Below are positions 50,151 through 59,551 of a stretch of DNA of 64,000 nucleotides, in pieces (position 1 is the first letter of the stretch; each line of letters starts with the position of its first letter). This DNA is from Bog-752 sp963799395 (GTDB lineage: Bacteria; Actinomycetota; Thermoleophilia; UBA2241). Under the pieces are notes generated by a model. It saw only the letters and a list, made by a program, of their open reading frames with translations, had not been told where the DNA came from and made no database searches. Location of the stretch: positions 62,001 to 126,000 of the forward strand of contig CAWCWZ010000043.1 in assembly GCA_963799395.1 (NCBI GenBank). Direction: 5' to 3'. Both the position numbers and the translations under genes were made by a program.

Positions 50151-51084
50151 CTTCGCCAATATCAAGGACTTGCGCTTCCAGATCACACTGGGCCAGCCCA
50201 ACGCCTCATTCCCCGGACAGCCTGGGAGCAATACCATCACCATCCAAGGTCTACGCGCGGCGGTGAATATAGAGAACGCAGGCGGAGCGATGATGGGCAC
50301 GCTTCATGCGCAGATATTTGGCATGACGGCCAGCGACATGAACACGCTGACAAGCACACTTTGGGACTCGCTTTTGATAAGCACTCCGTCCTCAGGCCAA
50401 TCCTCTTCCTCATTTGCGTTCAATCAAATCCAGGTTTTTGCAATTGATGGCTCGCAAGAAACGCTCGTATACAACGGCATCATCCTCAATTGCTGGGGCG
50501 TGTACACGTCGATGCCCGAAGTGTACCTGATGATCGAAGCACAGATAGGCTACACTTGGCTCGTGACCAGCGGAACTCCGATTAGCATTCAGTCCGATAC
50601 CGATATCGATACTGTCATGCAGCAGATTGCCTCTCTCATGGGATTCCAGTTTGAAAACAACGGCGTATCAGTGACAGTTCCAAAGGGAACATATTTAGGC
50701 AATACCCCAATGGAGCAGGCCCGGACGCTGATGCAAATGTACAAATTTTGGATGTACCTCGATTGCACCAGCCCGAACACGCTCGCCATTGCGCCGTATG
50801 GAGTTCCGAGAACTATGCAAATCACACCGCTCGTATCCCCGCAAAGTGGCCTTGAAGGCTATCCGCTATTCAACAGCACCGGGGTAAATTTCGAGACAAA
50901 ATTTAATCCGGGGATCGTCTTTGGAGGTCCGGTGCAAGTGCAGTCTTCTATTCCTAAGGCAAATGGTACATGGACGGTCGTGTCGATGGCTCATCAATTG
51001 TCCAGCCAAACAAAAGACGGTCCGTGGAAGAGCGTGATAAACGCGGTGTCGCCTAACATAGCCGCCAGCTTGCAGGTGCCCTGA
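50134..51084 (+). CDS. Baseplate hub protein
   Basis: It is 316 residues from ATG 50134 (GGAGG 3 bases upstream, overlapping the plug gene end). The strand pattern (RFQITLGQPNASFPGQPGSN ... TITIQGLRAAVNIENAGGAM ... QVFAIDGSQETLVYNGIILN) and PEVYLMIEAQ fit a gp27/Mu gp44-like hub domain. A TPMEQARTLMQMYKFWMYLD helix and a C-terminal strand region follow. It would connect tape measure and spike. Confidence 0.65.
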   Translation: MASQSSFANIKDLRFQITLGQPNASFPGQPGSNTITIQGLRAAVNIENAGGAMMGTLHAQIFGMTASDMNTLTSTLWDSLLISTPSSGQSSSSFAFNQIQVFAIDGSQETLVYNGIILNCWGVYTSMPEVYLMIEAQIGYTWLVTSGTPISIQSDTDIDTVMQQIASLMGFQFENNGVSVTVPKGTYLGNTPMEQARTLMQMYKFWMYLDCTSPNTLAIAPYGVPRTMQITPLVSPQSGLEGYPLFNSTGVNFETKFNPGIVFGGPVQVQSSIPKANGTWTVVSMAHQLSSQTKDGPWKSVINAVSPNIAASLQVP

Positions 51085-51756
51085 TGAGTTCAACTACCAA
51101 CCCGGCAGGCATGTTGCAGCCCTCTACTCTGTGGGGCGTCTACAACAATCTCATGTTTGTCATTCAGCAGGCGCTCGCCAAAGTGCAGACGGCCACGCTT
51201 GTTCAGGTGCAGGCGTGCTCCAACGATGGCGGCGTCTCCCCGGTGGGAACCGTAGACGTGCTGATCTTGGTGAACCAGATCAACTCGCAGGGCGTGCCAA
51301 CTCCTCACGTCACGATGTACAGCCTTCCGTATCTTCGATTTCAGGGCGGCGCCAATGCTGTCATCATGGATCCGCAGCCGGGAGACATTGGCATAGCAGT
51401 CTTTGCCAGCCGGGATATCACGAACGTCAAGAGCACGAAGGCGCAAGCGAATCCCGGCAGCTACCGAACGCACGACTTCTCGGACGGCCTCTATCTCGGG
51501 GGCGTGCTTGAACGCAGTTCCGAGCCAATATCTGCAATTCACGGCAGATGGAATTACCATTGTTTCGCCCGGAACCATCACCTTGCAGGCTCCGAACATT
51601 GTCCTAAATGGAGCCTTGAGTCAGATCGGTGGTATTGCTACGATGGCGGAGACGCTTACGGTTACAGGGGATGTGACCGCTGATGGAACAAGCGTGCATA
51701 CGCACATCCACGGCGGGGTGACAACAGGTAGCGGGGATTCAGGGGTGCCGGTATGA
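51084..51756 (+). CDS. Baseplate spike (Mu gp45-like), frame-broken
   Basis: The N-terminal part (FVIQQALAKVQTATLVQVQA, PGDIGIAVFASRD) is an OB-fold region of the gp138/gp45 type. A frame change near 51508 joins NAVPSQYLQFTADGITIV, then beta-helix strands (TITLQAPNIVLNG, ETLTVTGDVTADG) and a tip HTHIHGGVTTGSGDSG. The HxH at the apex is the metal-binding motif of membrane-piercing spikes. Total about 223 residues. ATG 51084 overlaps the hub stop. Confidence 0.75.
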
Positions 51757-52124
51757 GCGCAACGAGTACGCCACTTTCGACGATCTTGCTGGATACCGAG
51801 GCCTGGGATATGGTGCTCGACAGCAATGGGGACATCGCGCTCGCAAATCCTCCATACGCTGTTGCTCAGGATGTTGCGAGCGCAATCCGCACGTTTCTCG
51901 GAGAATGCTACTACGACACAACTCTTGGCGTTCCCTATTGGCAGGACTTTCTAGGCCAGCCGTTTTCTCAGTCTGCGGTGATCCAAGCAATGAACGCAGC
52001 CGCCAAGACGGTTCCCGGTGTTGTGACTGCCAGCACAGTCATCACCTCTTTTACGAATCGCCAAGTCAGCGGGCAGGTTCAATTTTCAACATCTGACGGA
52101 ACGACCACGACGGTCAATTTCTGA
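51753..52124 (+). CDS. Baseplate wedge protein, gp25-like (Mu gp46)
   Basis: It is 123 residues long, ATGA overlap with the spike. The gp25/W pattern is visible: WDMVLDSNGDIALANPP, VAQDVASAIRTFLGECYYDT, GVPYWQDFLGQPF. This lysozyme-like-fold wedge protein starts sheath polymerisation on the baseplate. Confidence 0.85.
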   Translation: MSATSTPLSTILLDTEAWDMVLDSNGDIALANPPYAVAQDVASAIRTFLGECYYDTTLGVPYWQDFLGQPFSQSAVIQAMNAAAKTVPGVVTASTVITSFTNRQVSGQVQFSTSDGTTTTVNF

Positions 52125-52131
52125 GGCAACA

Positions 52132-53364
52132 ATGTCCAGCACAGCCATCCCGCCGATTGCTTGGACACCAGAGGGTGTAGTGTTGCCCACTGATGCGGCG
52201 ATCCTGACAGGCGCGCAAGCGGACATCGATTCGGCTCTTGGCGGAGGAGTTAATCCTGCGCTTAATACGCCCCAGGGCCAGATCGCCACGAGTGAAACTG
52301 CCATCGTCGCACAGAAGAATAGCGAAATCGCGTATGTGGCGAACCAGGTAGATCCGCAATATGCACAGGGACGGTTTCAGGACGCTATCGGCCAAATCTA
52401 CTTCATGACCCGCAAGCCGGCGACGGCGACGGTGGTGATCTGTACTATTGGCGGATTGCCGGGAACCTACATTCCCGCTGGCGTGCTGGCGCTCGATACC
52501 TCTGGGAACGTCTACATGCTCCTAGGAGCTGTGACAATCGGTTCGGGGGGAACAATCCCCGCCGAGTTCTCAAACCTCGCCACAGGGCCTATTCCGTGCG
52601 CGGGAAGCACGCTCACGCAGATTTACCAGACGGTTCCCGGCTGGGATACGGTTACCAATGCGGATGCGGGCATTCTTGGATCCAATGTGGAGAGTTCGCA
52701 GGCGTTCGAGCTTCGGCGTCAGGCATCGGTTGCCGCAAACAGCCACGGCACGACGGATGCGATCTTTGCGGCAGTCTACGCCGTCTCAGGGGTTCTCAAC
52801 TGCTATGTGATCGACAACCCATCAGGGAACACGGTGAACTATGGATCGACAAATTACCCGCTTGCCCCACACTCGATTTTCGTTGCGGTCATTGGTGGCG
52901 AAGCAGCCGCCATCGCCCAAGCCATCTGGCAATTCAAAGATGCTGGGTGCAGCTACAACACCGCCGCCGGGGACGGCTCAGTTGAAACCGTCACGGTTTA
53001 CGACACGCGGTACGCCGCGCCTCAACCGGCCTACGCGGTGAGCTTTCTCGTGCCTGGAGCGACGGCAGTTTACTTCGCTGTCAACGTCGCCGCATCGCCT
53101 GCTCCGCCGTCCGGTTATGCCACGCTGATTCAGAATGCGATCATCGCGCAGTTCAACGGGGAAAATGGAAACACTCCTGCTGGAATTGCCTCGCTGATCC
53201 TCGCCAGCAGCTACTACGCGGCGGTCTTGAACGCCGTTCCGGGCGTGACGCTCATCAGCATTTTCGTGGGCCTGACAAGTTCGCCATCCGGATACGAATG
53301 CCAGATGGGAATCGATCAAGTGCCCACGCTGGATTTATCGGGAATTACGGTGACTGCCTCATGA
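52132..53364 (+). CDS. Baseplate J-like wedge protein (Mu gp47)
   Basis: It is 410 residues long. The family core is clear: YAQGRFQDAIGQIYFMTRKP, PAEFSNLATGPIPCAGSTLT, QAFELRRQASVAANSHGTTD, AVSGVLNCYVIDNPSG, PHSIFVAVIGGEAAAIAQAI. The gene forms the second wedge protein with the gp25-like partner just upstream. Confidence 0.85.
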   Translation: MSSTAIPPIAWTPEGVVLPTDAAILTGAQADIDSALGGGVNPALNTPQGQIATSETAIVAQKNSEIAYVANQVDPQYAQGRFQDAIGQIYFMTRKPATATVVICTIGGLPGTYIPAGVLALDTSGNVYMLLGAVTIGSGGTIPAEFSNLATGPIPCAGSTLTQIYQTVPGWDTVTNADAGILGSNVESSQAFELRRQASVAANSHGTTDAIFAAVYAVSGVLNCYVIDNPSGNTVNYGSTNYPLAPHSIFVAVIGGEAAAIAQAIWQFKDAGCSYNTAAGDGSVETVTVYDTRYAAPQPAYAVSFLVPGATAVYFAVNVAASPAPPSGYATLIQNAIIAQFNGENGNTPAGIASLILASSYYAAVLNAVPGVTLISIFVGLTSSPSGYECQMGIDQVPTLDLSGITVTAS

Positions 53365-53936
53365 TGAATCTCGACAGCACGATTCTTTCGCAGTACGCCA
53401 ATAGCGAAGCCATCGTGTCCCTGCTCGAAAGCATGAACGCTGCCATCGATCCATCCGGGGACATCGACAATTTTCTGATTTGGTGCTGGCAAGTGTCTAC
53501 AGCCCAAGGAGTTTTCCTCGACGGCTGGGGTCGCATCGTGGGAGTGGGGCGTGTGATCGCCACGGACCCTGCAACGGTTCTGACGGACTCTCAGTTTCGC
53601 TCGTTGATCCTTCTCAAAGCCCTAAGCAACATCTCGATTGCCACGTCCCCATCGATAAACACATTGCTTACGGACTGGATTGGGGATTACGGCAGAGCCT
53701 ACGTCAACGATCTGGGCAACATGGAGATCAAGTACCAATTTGAGTTCTTGCTACAGCAGTTCGAGATTGACATAATAACGCAAAGCGGAATCTTTCTTCG
53801 TCCTGCTGGAGTGGGCGGCTGGGTAGTGACTACGGTTTTTCCTGTGTTTGGGTTTGCGGAGATGGGAACCGCGTGGGCAGCCCCGTTCAATCAGGCACCA
53901 TTCATGCCAGCAGGAAATCCGTATGCAGTGGCGTAA
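53361..53936 (+). CDS. Baseplate protein, DUF2612/gp48-like
   Basis: It is 191 residues long, ATGA overlap with the J-like gene. WCWQVSTAQGVFLDGWGRIV, DSQFRSLILLKALSNISIAT and the repeat-free C-terminal strands (GGWVVTTVFPVFGFAEMGTA) follow the pattern of baseplate proteins encoded after J. It should link wedge and tail fibre. Confidence 0.7.
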   Translation: MMNLDSTILSQYANSEAIVSLLESMNAAIDPSGDIDNFLIWCWQVSTAQGVFLDGWGRIVGVGRVIATDPATVLTDSQFRSLILLKALSNISIATSPSINTLLTDWIGDYGRAYVNDLGNMEIKYQFEFLLQQFEIDIITQSGIFLRPAGVGGWVVTTVFPVFGFAEMGTAWAAPFNQAPFMPAGNPYAVA

Positions 53937-53945
53937 AGGGGAAAT

Positions 53946-54845
53946 ATGGAGCTAAGTCAGGCGCCGGCACAAATCGTAGAAGCATGGGCGACGGGGGATT
54001 CGTCGAAAACCAATCCTATTCCCGTTCCTTCGCAGATTGGAATAACACCAGGAGCCGCAAGCTACACCGATGGCTTTCCTCCTCTGTGCGCGACTCCGGT
54101 ATCGTCGGGTGGCATTCCTCCCACGAAGGCTGACATGAACGGGATTTTGTACGGAATGTCTGCCGTGGATGTTTGGATGTGTGCGGGTGGAGGATTCCCA
54201 TATAGTTCCGCATTCTCGACTGCAATAGGCGGATACCCCAAAGGCGCTCGCGTGCTCATGGCCAGCGGTGCGGGGTACTGGGTAAGCACGGTAGACAATA
54301 ACGTGACCGACCCAGACACAGGCGGGGCGGGATGGGCGAGTGCAGACGAAAATGCAATAACAGCCTTGACCGGAGACGTTACCGCGACGGGGCCGGGCAG
54401 CGCGGCGGCAACGCTTGCAGCGAGTGGCGTGACGCCGGGAAGCTACACTGGAGCAAATATCACCGTCGATGCAAAGGGGCGCGTGACAGCAGCGGCAAGC
54501 GGTTCTATCAGCGCAGGACTACAGTGTACGCGAACCAGCAAAACGGGCACCTACCTATCTGGAGTTACATACACGAACAGCACTGGTATGGCTGTTTTTG
54601 AAGAAGTATCAATGACTGGTCCGAACAATGACAACACAGGACGCAATTATGAATTGCAATCTACTATCGACGGCAGTCCAGGGCCGGTAAACGGGATCAC
54701 GAACTTTTCCTACGGCGACTGCTCCATTGGTTTTTGGGTTCCATCAGGATCAACGTTCTCGGTTATAGCTATTCAAACGGTTGGCGGGACAGTGTCACCG
54801 CCTGCAAGTATCAGCAATTGGACGGAAGTATCGTTTGGCATTTAG
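53946..54845 (+). CDS. Tail fibre protein
   Basis: It is 299 residues long; ATG 53946 follows AAGGGG. An N-terminal attachment region (EAWATGDSSKTNPIPVPSQI, GFPPLCATPVSSGGIPPTKA, FSTAIGGYPKGARVLMASGA) is typical of fibres of this phage group. Residues ~145-195 have the fibre motif GDVTATGPGSAAATLAASGV and NITVDAKGRVTAAASG. The C-terminal 100 residues are a variable, probably receptor-binding, beta domain. Confidence 0.75.
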   Translation: MELSQAPAQIVEAWATGDSSKTNPIPVPSQIGITPGAASYTDGFPPLCATPVSSGGIPPTKADMNGILYGMSAVDVWMCAGGGFPYSSAFSTAIGGYPKGARVLMASGAGYWVSTVDNNVTDPDTGGAGWASADENAITALTGDVTATGPGSAAATLAASGVTPGSYTGANITVDAKGRVTAAASGSISAGLQCTRTSKTGTYLSGVTYTNSTGMAVFEEVSMTGPNNDNTGRNYELQSTIDGSPGPVNGITNFSYGDCSIGFWVPSGSTFSVIAIQTVGGTVSPPASISNWTEVSFGI

Positions 54846-54855
54846 GAGAATTCGC

Positions 54856-57162
54856 ATGAAGCGCATTTTGTTGGCACTTATTTATCTCGGTTGCATGATC
54901 TTTCCTGCCGTCGTTTGTGCGCAGTCAAGCGGCCCAACTCCGCCGCCGCCGCCGACGTGCAGCCAGATGATTGCAGGGCAACTCTACACGGAAACTGGAA
55001 CGAACCCGTACACCGTGTACACGTGCAGTTACTACAATCTGGCGTGGCAGTGGGTTGTGAACCCAAGCTACGGCGGCCTGGTGTACTATCCCACGGTTCC
55101 ATCAACTTGCTCTGGGGCGTTGCCGGTATTTTTGGCAGGCTGGCCAAATACTCAGGAATATGTGTGCGTGAATGGCGTTCCCGATGCTATTGGAGGAGCA
55201 GGAAGCGGGGTTACTACTTTTTCTGCTCCGTCTCTTTCATGGCCCAGTTGGTTAGTTCCAACGGTGACAAATCCAGCGTCCACACCCTCACTGGCTGTTG
55301 CAGCAGGTATCGTTCCACTCTCCAATGGCGGCACGGGCGCGGCGACGGTGGCGGCGGCGGTATCCAACCTGCTCAGCAATCCGGCGATAGGCGAGTACAT
55401 CCTGAACTGCACGAGCACATCAGCGTGTGCGAGCGGAGCCGCCCGGCCTGTTTCTTATCCGTGTACGGGGATCGGCGCAACCGACACCACGAATATCAAT
55501 GGTGCTCTCGCGGCGGAAAATATTTATTTGACAATCGATACCACGGCGCACCCTTGCCAAAATCTCGGTTCGGTTGTTCTTTTCTCCGGCGATACCCTCG
55601 ATTGGGCGGGGCAGTCCATCACGTCCGTTCTGTCGAACACTGCGACGGCCATGCCGCAATTTTCGATCACGAACAATGCGGTGCTGAATCCCACGACCAC
55701 GCCTTTCACGTGCGCGCTCACTGCGGGGTCCACGGCGATTTCCTGTTCCTCGGCATCGTTCACAAACACTGCGTATGCTGGCGCTCCCGATGGCGACGTT
55801 GGCGAAAGTTTTTCATGCGCGGGCGCCCTCGGCGGCGGCGTCGATCTTGACACCGTGATTGCAAATGTCGGCAGCGGCACGGCTATCACTGTCGCGGCTC
55901 CTACGGGCGCAGGCATCACGGCCGGAAATTTCTCATGTGCGGAGCAGTTGCGCGATTATGATTTGCGGATTGTGGCCGGGGAAATTTCCATCACGAACGC
56001 CGGCGGCGCCGGATCGCAGCAGCCGGTGAAATTAGGCATCGGCCACGCGAACCGGGTAAGGGTGGAAGGCGGGAACTGGGTTGACCCGGATAGTACATCG
56101 AGTTGGCACATGGTTTTTTGGGACGTGAACGACGTGGATGTGGAGCACCCAAAATGCCTTTCGTATTCCGGCTATGGCAAGGACTGCGTGGATTTTGAAG
56201 GGCCGTGGAACAATGTCACGGCGCGCGTCGAATGCGACGTTACGGATGATTGCGTTGCGCTCAAGCCGGGCGAGTGGGTGTCGGGACCGGCGTCGCCTTT
56301 CCTGCTTACGCAGGGCGCGGGCTCGAGCGCGACAGTGGCAATTAAGGGCAGCGGCGAATCGCATGGCCTGGCGATTTATGCGCCAAGCTGCGTGAACGCA
56401 TCGGGCCCCTGTATCAGTTCCTCGGTGACCGGCGTTGTCCTCGAATCGCTGATCTCAGATCCCATCCATGCGGGTAACGGATACCCCTCGTCTGTCGGTT
56501 TTCCGTTCCCGGTGTGGGTGGCCTGTTCGCCCGGTGCGGCCTCCGATTGCGGCACCCATTCTTACGTCGATCAACTGTCCTTTAACCATATCAAGGGCAT
56601 CTCATATCCGAACGGGTACATCGCACAGGACCGGGTGACCATAGGGCAACCGACAAACGATACGCAATATTATCAGGGGATCACCGTCAACGACATCGAC
56701 GGCGAAAATGCGACCTACGGGGGTAGCGCGGGAGTGTTTCTGCAAGGTCCGGCCAGCCTGAGCTATTCGACCAACGTCACTGGCCTGTCGATCTACGCGG
56801 CAAACTACAGCGGAGTTGCGCCGATGGTGGCGGCTAGTAACTCTAACGTGAATCTTAATGGGTTTTTTGCAGATGACCCGAATCCCGCTCACTATGTTTG
56901 GAACGGCGCGACGGTGACAAACGATTATAGCCCGCTGACGCTCCCGCGGTACGTTGGCGAGGTCAGCTTTTCCGGTACGGCTTCAGCCACCGTCAGCTCA
57001 CCGCTGATTTTCTACGCGTCAAAATGCTTCGGGACCTGGCAAGGGACCAGCTCGCCAAACGTGGGCTTTTCAGTCGATCCGAATCCGACGCCGGGCTCCG
57101 CGGTTGTTTACCTTTACGGGACTGCGACCGGAATCATGGCCGTTTCCTGCACGCCCAAATGA
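54856..57162 (+). CDS. Tailspike-like beta-helix protein with Sec signal peptide
   Basis: It is 768 residues long. ATG 54856 follows AGGAG. The first ~22 residues are a Sec signal (MKRILLALIYLGCMIFPAVV, cleavage near CAQSS), then a Pro-rich linker. A fibre-type segment PLSNGGTGAATVAAAVSNLL lies near residue 155, and residues ~200-690 are a right-handed beta-helix rich in Ser, Thr and Asn with short repeating strands (DWAGQSITSVLSNTATAMPQ, GHANRVRVEGGNWVDPD). The fold is that of polysaccharide-degrading tailspikes. A signal peptide on a phage tail protein is unusual; a secreted host-surface-modifying enzyme is an alternative. Confidence 0.7.
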   Translation: MKRILLALIYLGCMIFPAVVCAQSSGPTPPPPPTCSQMIAGQLYTETGTNPYTVYTCSYYNLAWQWVVNPSYGGLVYYPTVPSTCSGALPVFLAGWPNTQEYVCVNGVPDAIGGAGSGVTTFSAPSLSWPSWLVPTVTNPASTPSLAVAAGIVPLSNGGTGAATVAAAVSNLLSNPAIGEYILNCTSTSACASGAARPVSYPCTGIGATDTTNINGALAAENIYLTIDTTAHPCQNLGSVVLFSGDTLDWAGQSITSVLSNTATAMPQFSITNNAVLNPTTTPFTCALTAGSTAISCSSASFTNTAYAGAPDGDVGESFSCAGALGGGVDLDTVIANVGSGTAITVAAPTGAGITAGNFSCAEQLRDYDLRIVAGEISITNAGGAGSQQPVKLGIGHANRVRVEGGNWVDPDSTSSWHMVFWDVNDVDVEHPKCLSYSGYGKDCVDFEGPWNNVTARVECDVTDDCVALKPGEWVSGPASPFLLTQGAGSSATVAIKGSGESHGLAIYAPSCVNASGPCISSSVTGVVLESLISDPIHAGNGYPSSVGFPFPVWVACSPGAASDCGTHSYVDQLSFNHIKGISYPNGYIAQDRVTIGQPTNDTQYYQGITVNDIDGENATYGGSAGVFLQGPASLSYSTNVTGLSIYAANYSGVAPMVAASNSNVNLNGFFADDPNPAHYVWNGATVTNDYSPLTLPRYVGEVSFSGTASATVSSPLIFYASKCFGTWQGTSSPNVGFSVDPNPTPGSAVVYLYGTATGIMAVSCTPK

Positions 57163-57443
57163 CGCGGCCAGGAGGCAGCTTGAATCTTTCAACGATCGTG
57201 AAGCTCGCCAAGGGCGGCCTCAATCCCGATCAGCTCGTGGAGCTGTTGCGCGGCATGGGCTGGCAGGTGAATTTTCAGGAGCTGATGCCAGGCCAGCGGC
57301 CGATGGCCTTCCAGCGTACCGCCGGCGCCGCGGTGGAAGAGGAATCGCATGCCATGGCTTTTTCGGGGATCAATACAAAGGGAGACCGGATCGAAGCGTT
57401 GCTGGTTGTGGTGCCAGCCGAGAGGCTCAAAAAAACCGCTTGA
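57159..57443 (+). CDS. Small phage protein, unknown
   Basis: It is 94 residues from ATG 57159 (ATGA overlap with the tailspike stop); TTG 57180, which has GGAGG upstream, is the alternative start. STIVKLAKGGLNPDQLVELL and EESHAMAFSGINTKGDRIEA suggest a small mixed alpha/beta cytoplasmic protein. It is the last gene of the colinear phage block. Confidence 0.55.
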   Translation: MTRPGGSLNLSTIVKLAKGGLNPDQLVELLRGMGWQVNFQELMPGQRPMAFQRTAGAAVEEESHAMAFSGINTKGDRIEALLVVVPAERLKKTA

Positions 57444-57575
57444 CTTCCATGAGTTCTAACACTATTCTCATGCCATATCTAGCCCGCCCTTCCCGATCCG
57501 ACTCCTAGGATCAACCCCGACTTAACGGGAATATCTGTTATCAGACATGATAGCCACCAAAATCAATGAGGGTCG

Positions 57576-57604
57576 TTGACCGGAGAATCCGAAAAATCTA
57601 GACT
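57576..57604 (+). promoter_or_regulatory. Candidate sigma-70 promoter of the L,D-transpeptidase gene
   Basis: TTGACC (57576-57581), 17 bases, then TAGACT (57599-57604), located 28 bases before the ATG at 57632. A second match, TTGACT-17-TATTCT, is at 57440-57468. Their presence suggests that the gene is transcribed separately from the phage operon. Confidence 0.4.
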
Positions 57605-57631
57605 AGACCATTCGTTTGGAGGAGGTCGATT

Positions 57632-58273
57632 ATGAGTTTGACTCGCCGCTTCTTTCTCGCCGGTCTGGGCGGAACGATCGGTTATGGATTGGGCCGCCAG
57701 GCACTGGCGTCTACGCCCGCCAAGCAGACCATCGTTGATTCCACCAACACGATCCAGGTCAGAGCCAAACCTAAAGCCAGTCAAGGCACACTGAAGTTCG
57801 CCGGCAACACGTACAAGTGCATGGTCGGTAAGTCCGGCATCGTGAGCTCGAAATTCGAAGGCGATGGCGGCACGCCAAGCGGGCTCTTTCATCTGCGTGA
57901 GGTGCGTTACCGGGCTGATCGGATCAGTGCGCCTTCGTCAGGCCTGCCGGTCTTCAAATCCAAGCCGACGGACGGGTGGTGCGACGATCCCGAAGACGTG
58001 GCATACAACCGGGTGGTCACGCTTCCCTATCAGTCTGACGCAGAACCAATGTGGCGGGACGACCAACTTTATGACGTGCTTGGCGTAATTGGTTACAACG
58101 ATGCGCCGGTTGTGGCCGGGGCCGGGAGCGCCATCTTCCTGCACGTGATGCGGCCCCCAACCGACGCCTATCAGTACACGACCGGTTGCGTCTCGCTGAA
58201 AATCGAGGACGTTCTCGCTGTTCTGTCTAAATGCACTCCATCAACGACGATCGACATCCGGGCAGTTGCCTAG
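57632..58273 (+). CDS. L,D-transpeptidase (YkuD-type), Tat-exported
   Basis: It cross-links peptidoglycan between diaminopimelate residues or attaches proteins. The N terminus is a Tat-type signal (LTRRFFLAGLGGTIGYGLG). The catalytic domain has DGGTPSGLFHLREVRYRAD, the conserved IFLHV, then TTGCVSLKIEDVLAVL with the catalytic Cys. Length is 213 residues. ATG 57632 has an excellent GGAGGAGG site. It is either a host gene flanking the prophage or a phage-carried wall enzyme; its own promoter favours the first. Confidence 0.85.
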   Translation: MSLTRRFFLAGLGGTIGYGLGRQALASTPAKQTIVDSTNTIQVRAKPKASQGTLKFAGNTYKCMVGKSGIVSSKFEGDGGTPSGLFHLREVRYRADRISAPSSGLPVFKSKPTDGWCDDPEDVAYNRVVTLPYQSDAEPMWRDDQLYDVLGVIGYNDAPVVAGAGSAIFLHVMRPPTDAYQYTTGCVSLKIEDVLAVLSKCTPSTTIDIRAVA

Positions 58274-58351
58274 AGGTGCTCTGATCCGGGTGGGGGTTCG
58301 ACGCTGGGCCAGGCAGACGGATCGTTCAGGGCGGCGGGAGGCCACGAATCT

Positions 58352-59407
58352 TTAGTTGCGGATTTCCGTCAGCAATGCCTCGACTTCGGCCTTCTCTCCG
58401 GCCGTCAAGCCCAACAATGGCGCTCTTGTATGGCCTCCGAAGTAGCCGTTGAAGTCGCAGGCGTACTTCACGCCGGCAATGCCAAAATCGCCGACGATCC
58501 GTTGATTCGCCTTCGCAATACGCTTCTGTTTTTCTGCAGCCAGTGCAAGGTCGTGATCCTTCCAGGCAAGGTAAATCTCCTGGCACGCCTGCGGCGCGAA
58601 CGCGCCAAAGGCAAGAATCGCACCCATTGCTCCCGCCTCCAGCGATTCCAATACCGTGCTCCCCGAGCCGCATAGCACCTGGAACCCGACTTCCCTGCTG
58701 CGGGTCTTGATGGCAACGGCAGGCGCAGCCGTGGCAACTGCCGCGCCACCGGCCAGATCGCCCACAGAGACAAAACTACCCTCCGCCTGGGCGCGCGGCT
58801 CAAGCATCCGTGCCGTCGCCGCTTCAAACACCTGGGTCACCGGAACCATCCGGCGCGGCGCATTCTGTGCGGCGGCAACCTGCTCCCCAATGCGTTCCAC
58901 TTTGCCGGACGAATCCTTGATCGCGATGATGTTGGGATGATCGGCGAGTTCCCCGACCAGCTCGACGGGAATCTGATACGGGACGCACTTGGGAATGTTG
59001 TAGAGCACGACAGGAAGAGGAGAGCGGTCCGCAATGCTGCGAAAATAGTGGAGCACGGCAGCGGAAGACATTTGCCCAGCGTAATAGCTGGGCGGCCGCA
59101 CCAGGACCGCATCGTAGCGGAACTCTGCCGCCGCATCGGCCAGTGCGAGCGTCGCCTTCACGCTCTCCCGGCCAACGCCCGCAATCAAAACCTTTTCCGG
59201 ATGGGCGGCTTCGGCGGCCACACGCAGAACCTCGCGCGATTCCGCATCGTCGACCAACGGCGCCTCGCCCGTCGAGCCTAAAACCACGATCCCTGCCAGC
59301 AAACTGCGCGAATAGCGCGCGATGTTGGCTTCAATCTTGCGGTAATAGATGCGTTCGTCCGAGTAAAACGGCGTGGTGGTTGCGGCAAAAACGCCTTCCA
59401 GCAGCAT
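58352..59407 (-). CDS. DapA-family lyase/aldolase
   Basis: It is a TIM barrel of the dihydrodipicolinate-synthase superfamily. GVFAATTTPF, GSTGEAPLVDDAESREVL, YNIPKCVPYQIPVELVG (Tyr) and IAIKDSSGKVE (Schiff-base Lys) are in place. Length is about 351 residues against ~295 for DapA, because of an insertion at ~190-230 (rich in Ala, ARMLEPRAQAEGSFVSVGDL). The insertion may reflect a different substrate, for example a 4-hydroxy-2-oxoglutarate or sugar-acid aldolase; lysine biosynthesis is not assured. Start ATG 59407. Confidence 0.8.
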   Translation of the reverse strand: MLLEGVFAATTTPFYSDERIYYRKIEANIARYSRSLLAGIVVLGSTGEAPLVDDAESREVLRVAAEAAHPEKVLIAGVGRESVKATLALADAAAEFRYDAVLVRPPSYYAGQMSSAAVLHYFRSIADRSPLPVVLYNIPKCVPYQIPVELVGELADHPNIIAIKDSSGKVERIGEQVAAAQNAPRRMVPVTQVFEAATARMLEPRAQAEGSFVSVGDLAGGAAVATAAPAVAIKTRSREVGFQVLCGSGSTVLESLEAGAMGAILAFGAFAPQACQEIYLAWKDHDLALAAEKQKRIAKANQRIVGDFGIAGVKYACDFNGYFGGHTRAPLLGLTAGEKAEVEALLTEIRN

Positions 59408-59551
59408 CTTTCTATTGTAGAACCCATCAGGGTCGTGCGACGCTCTTCCCTGCTCCGCGCCGCCGCAATTGTTTCGCTTGGCGACGGCGGTGTATGGTAA
59501 GTGGTTAGATACGGCGCAAACCAGACAGCAATTTTCCATTCAGGAGCGGCG

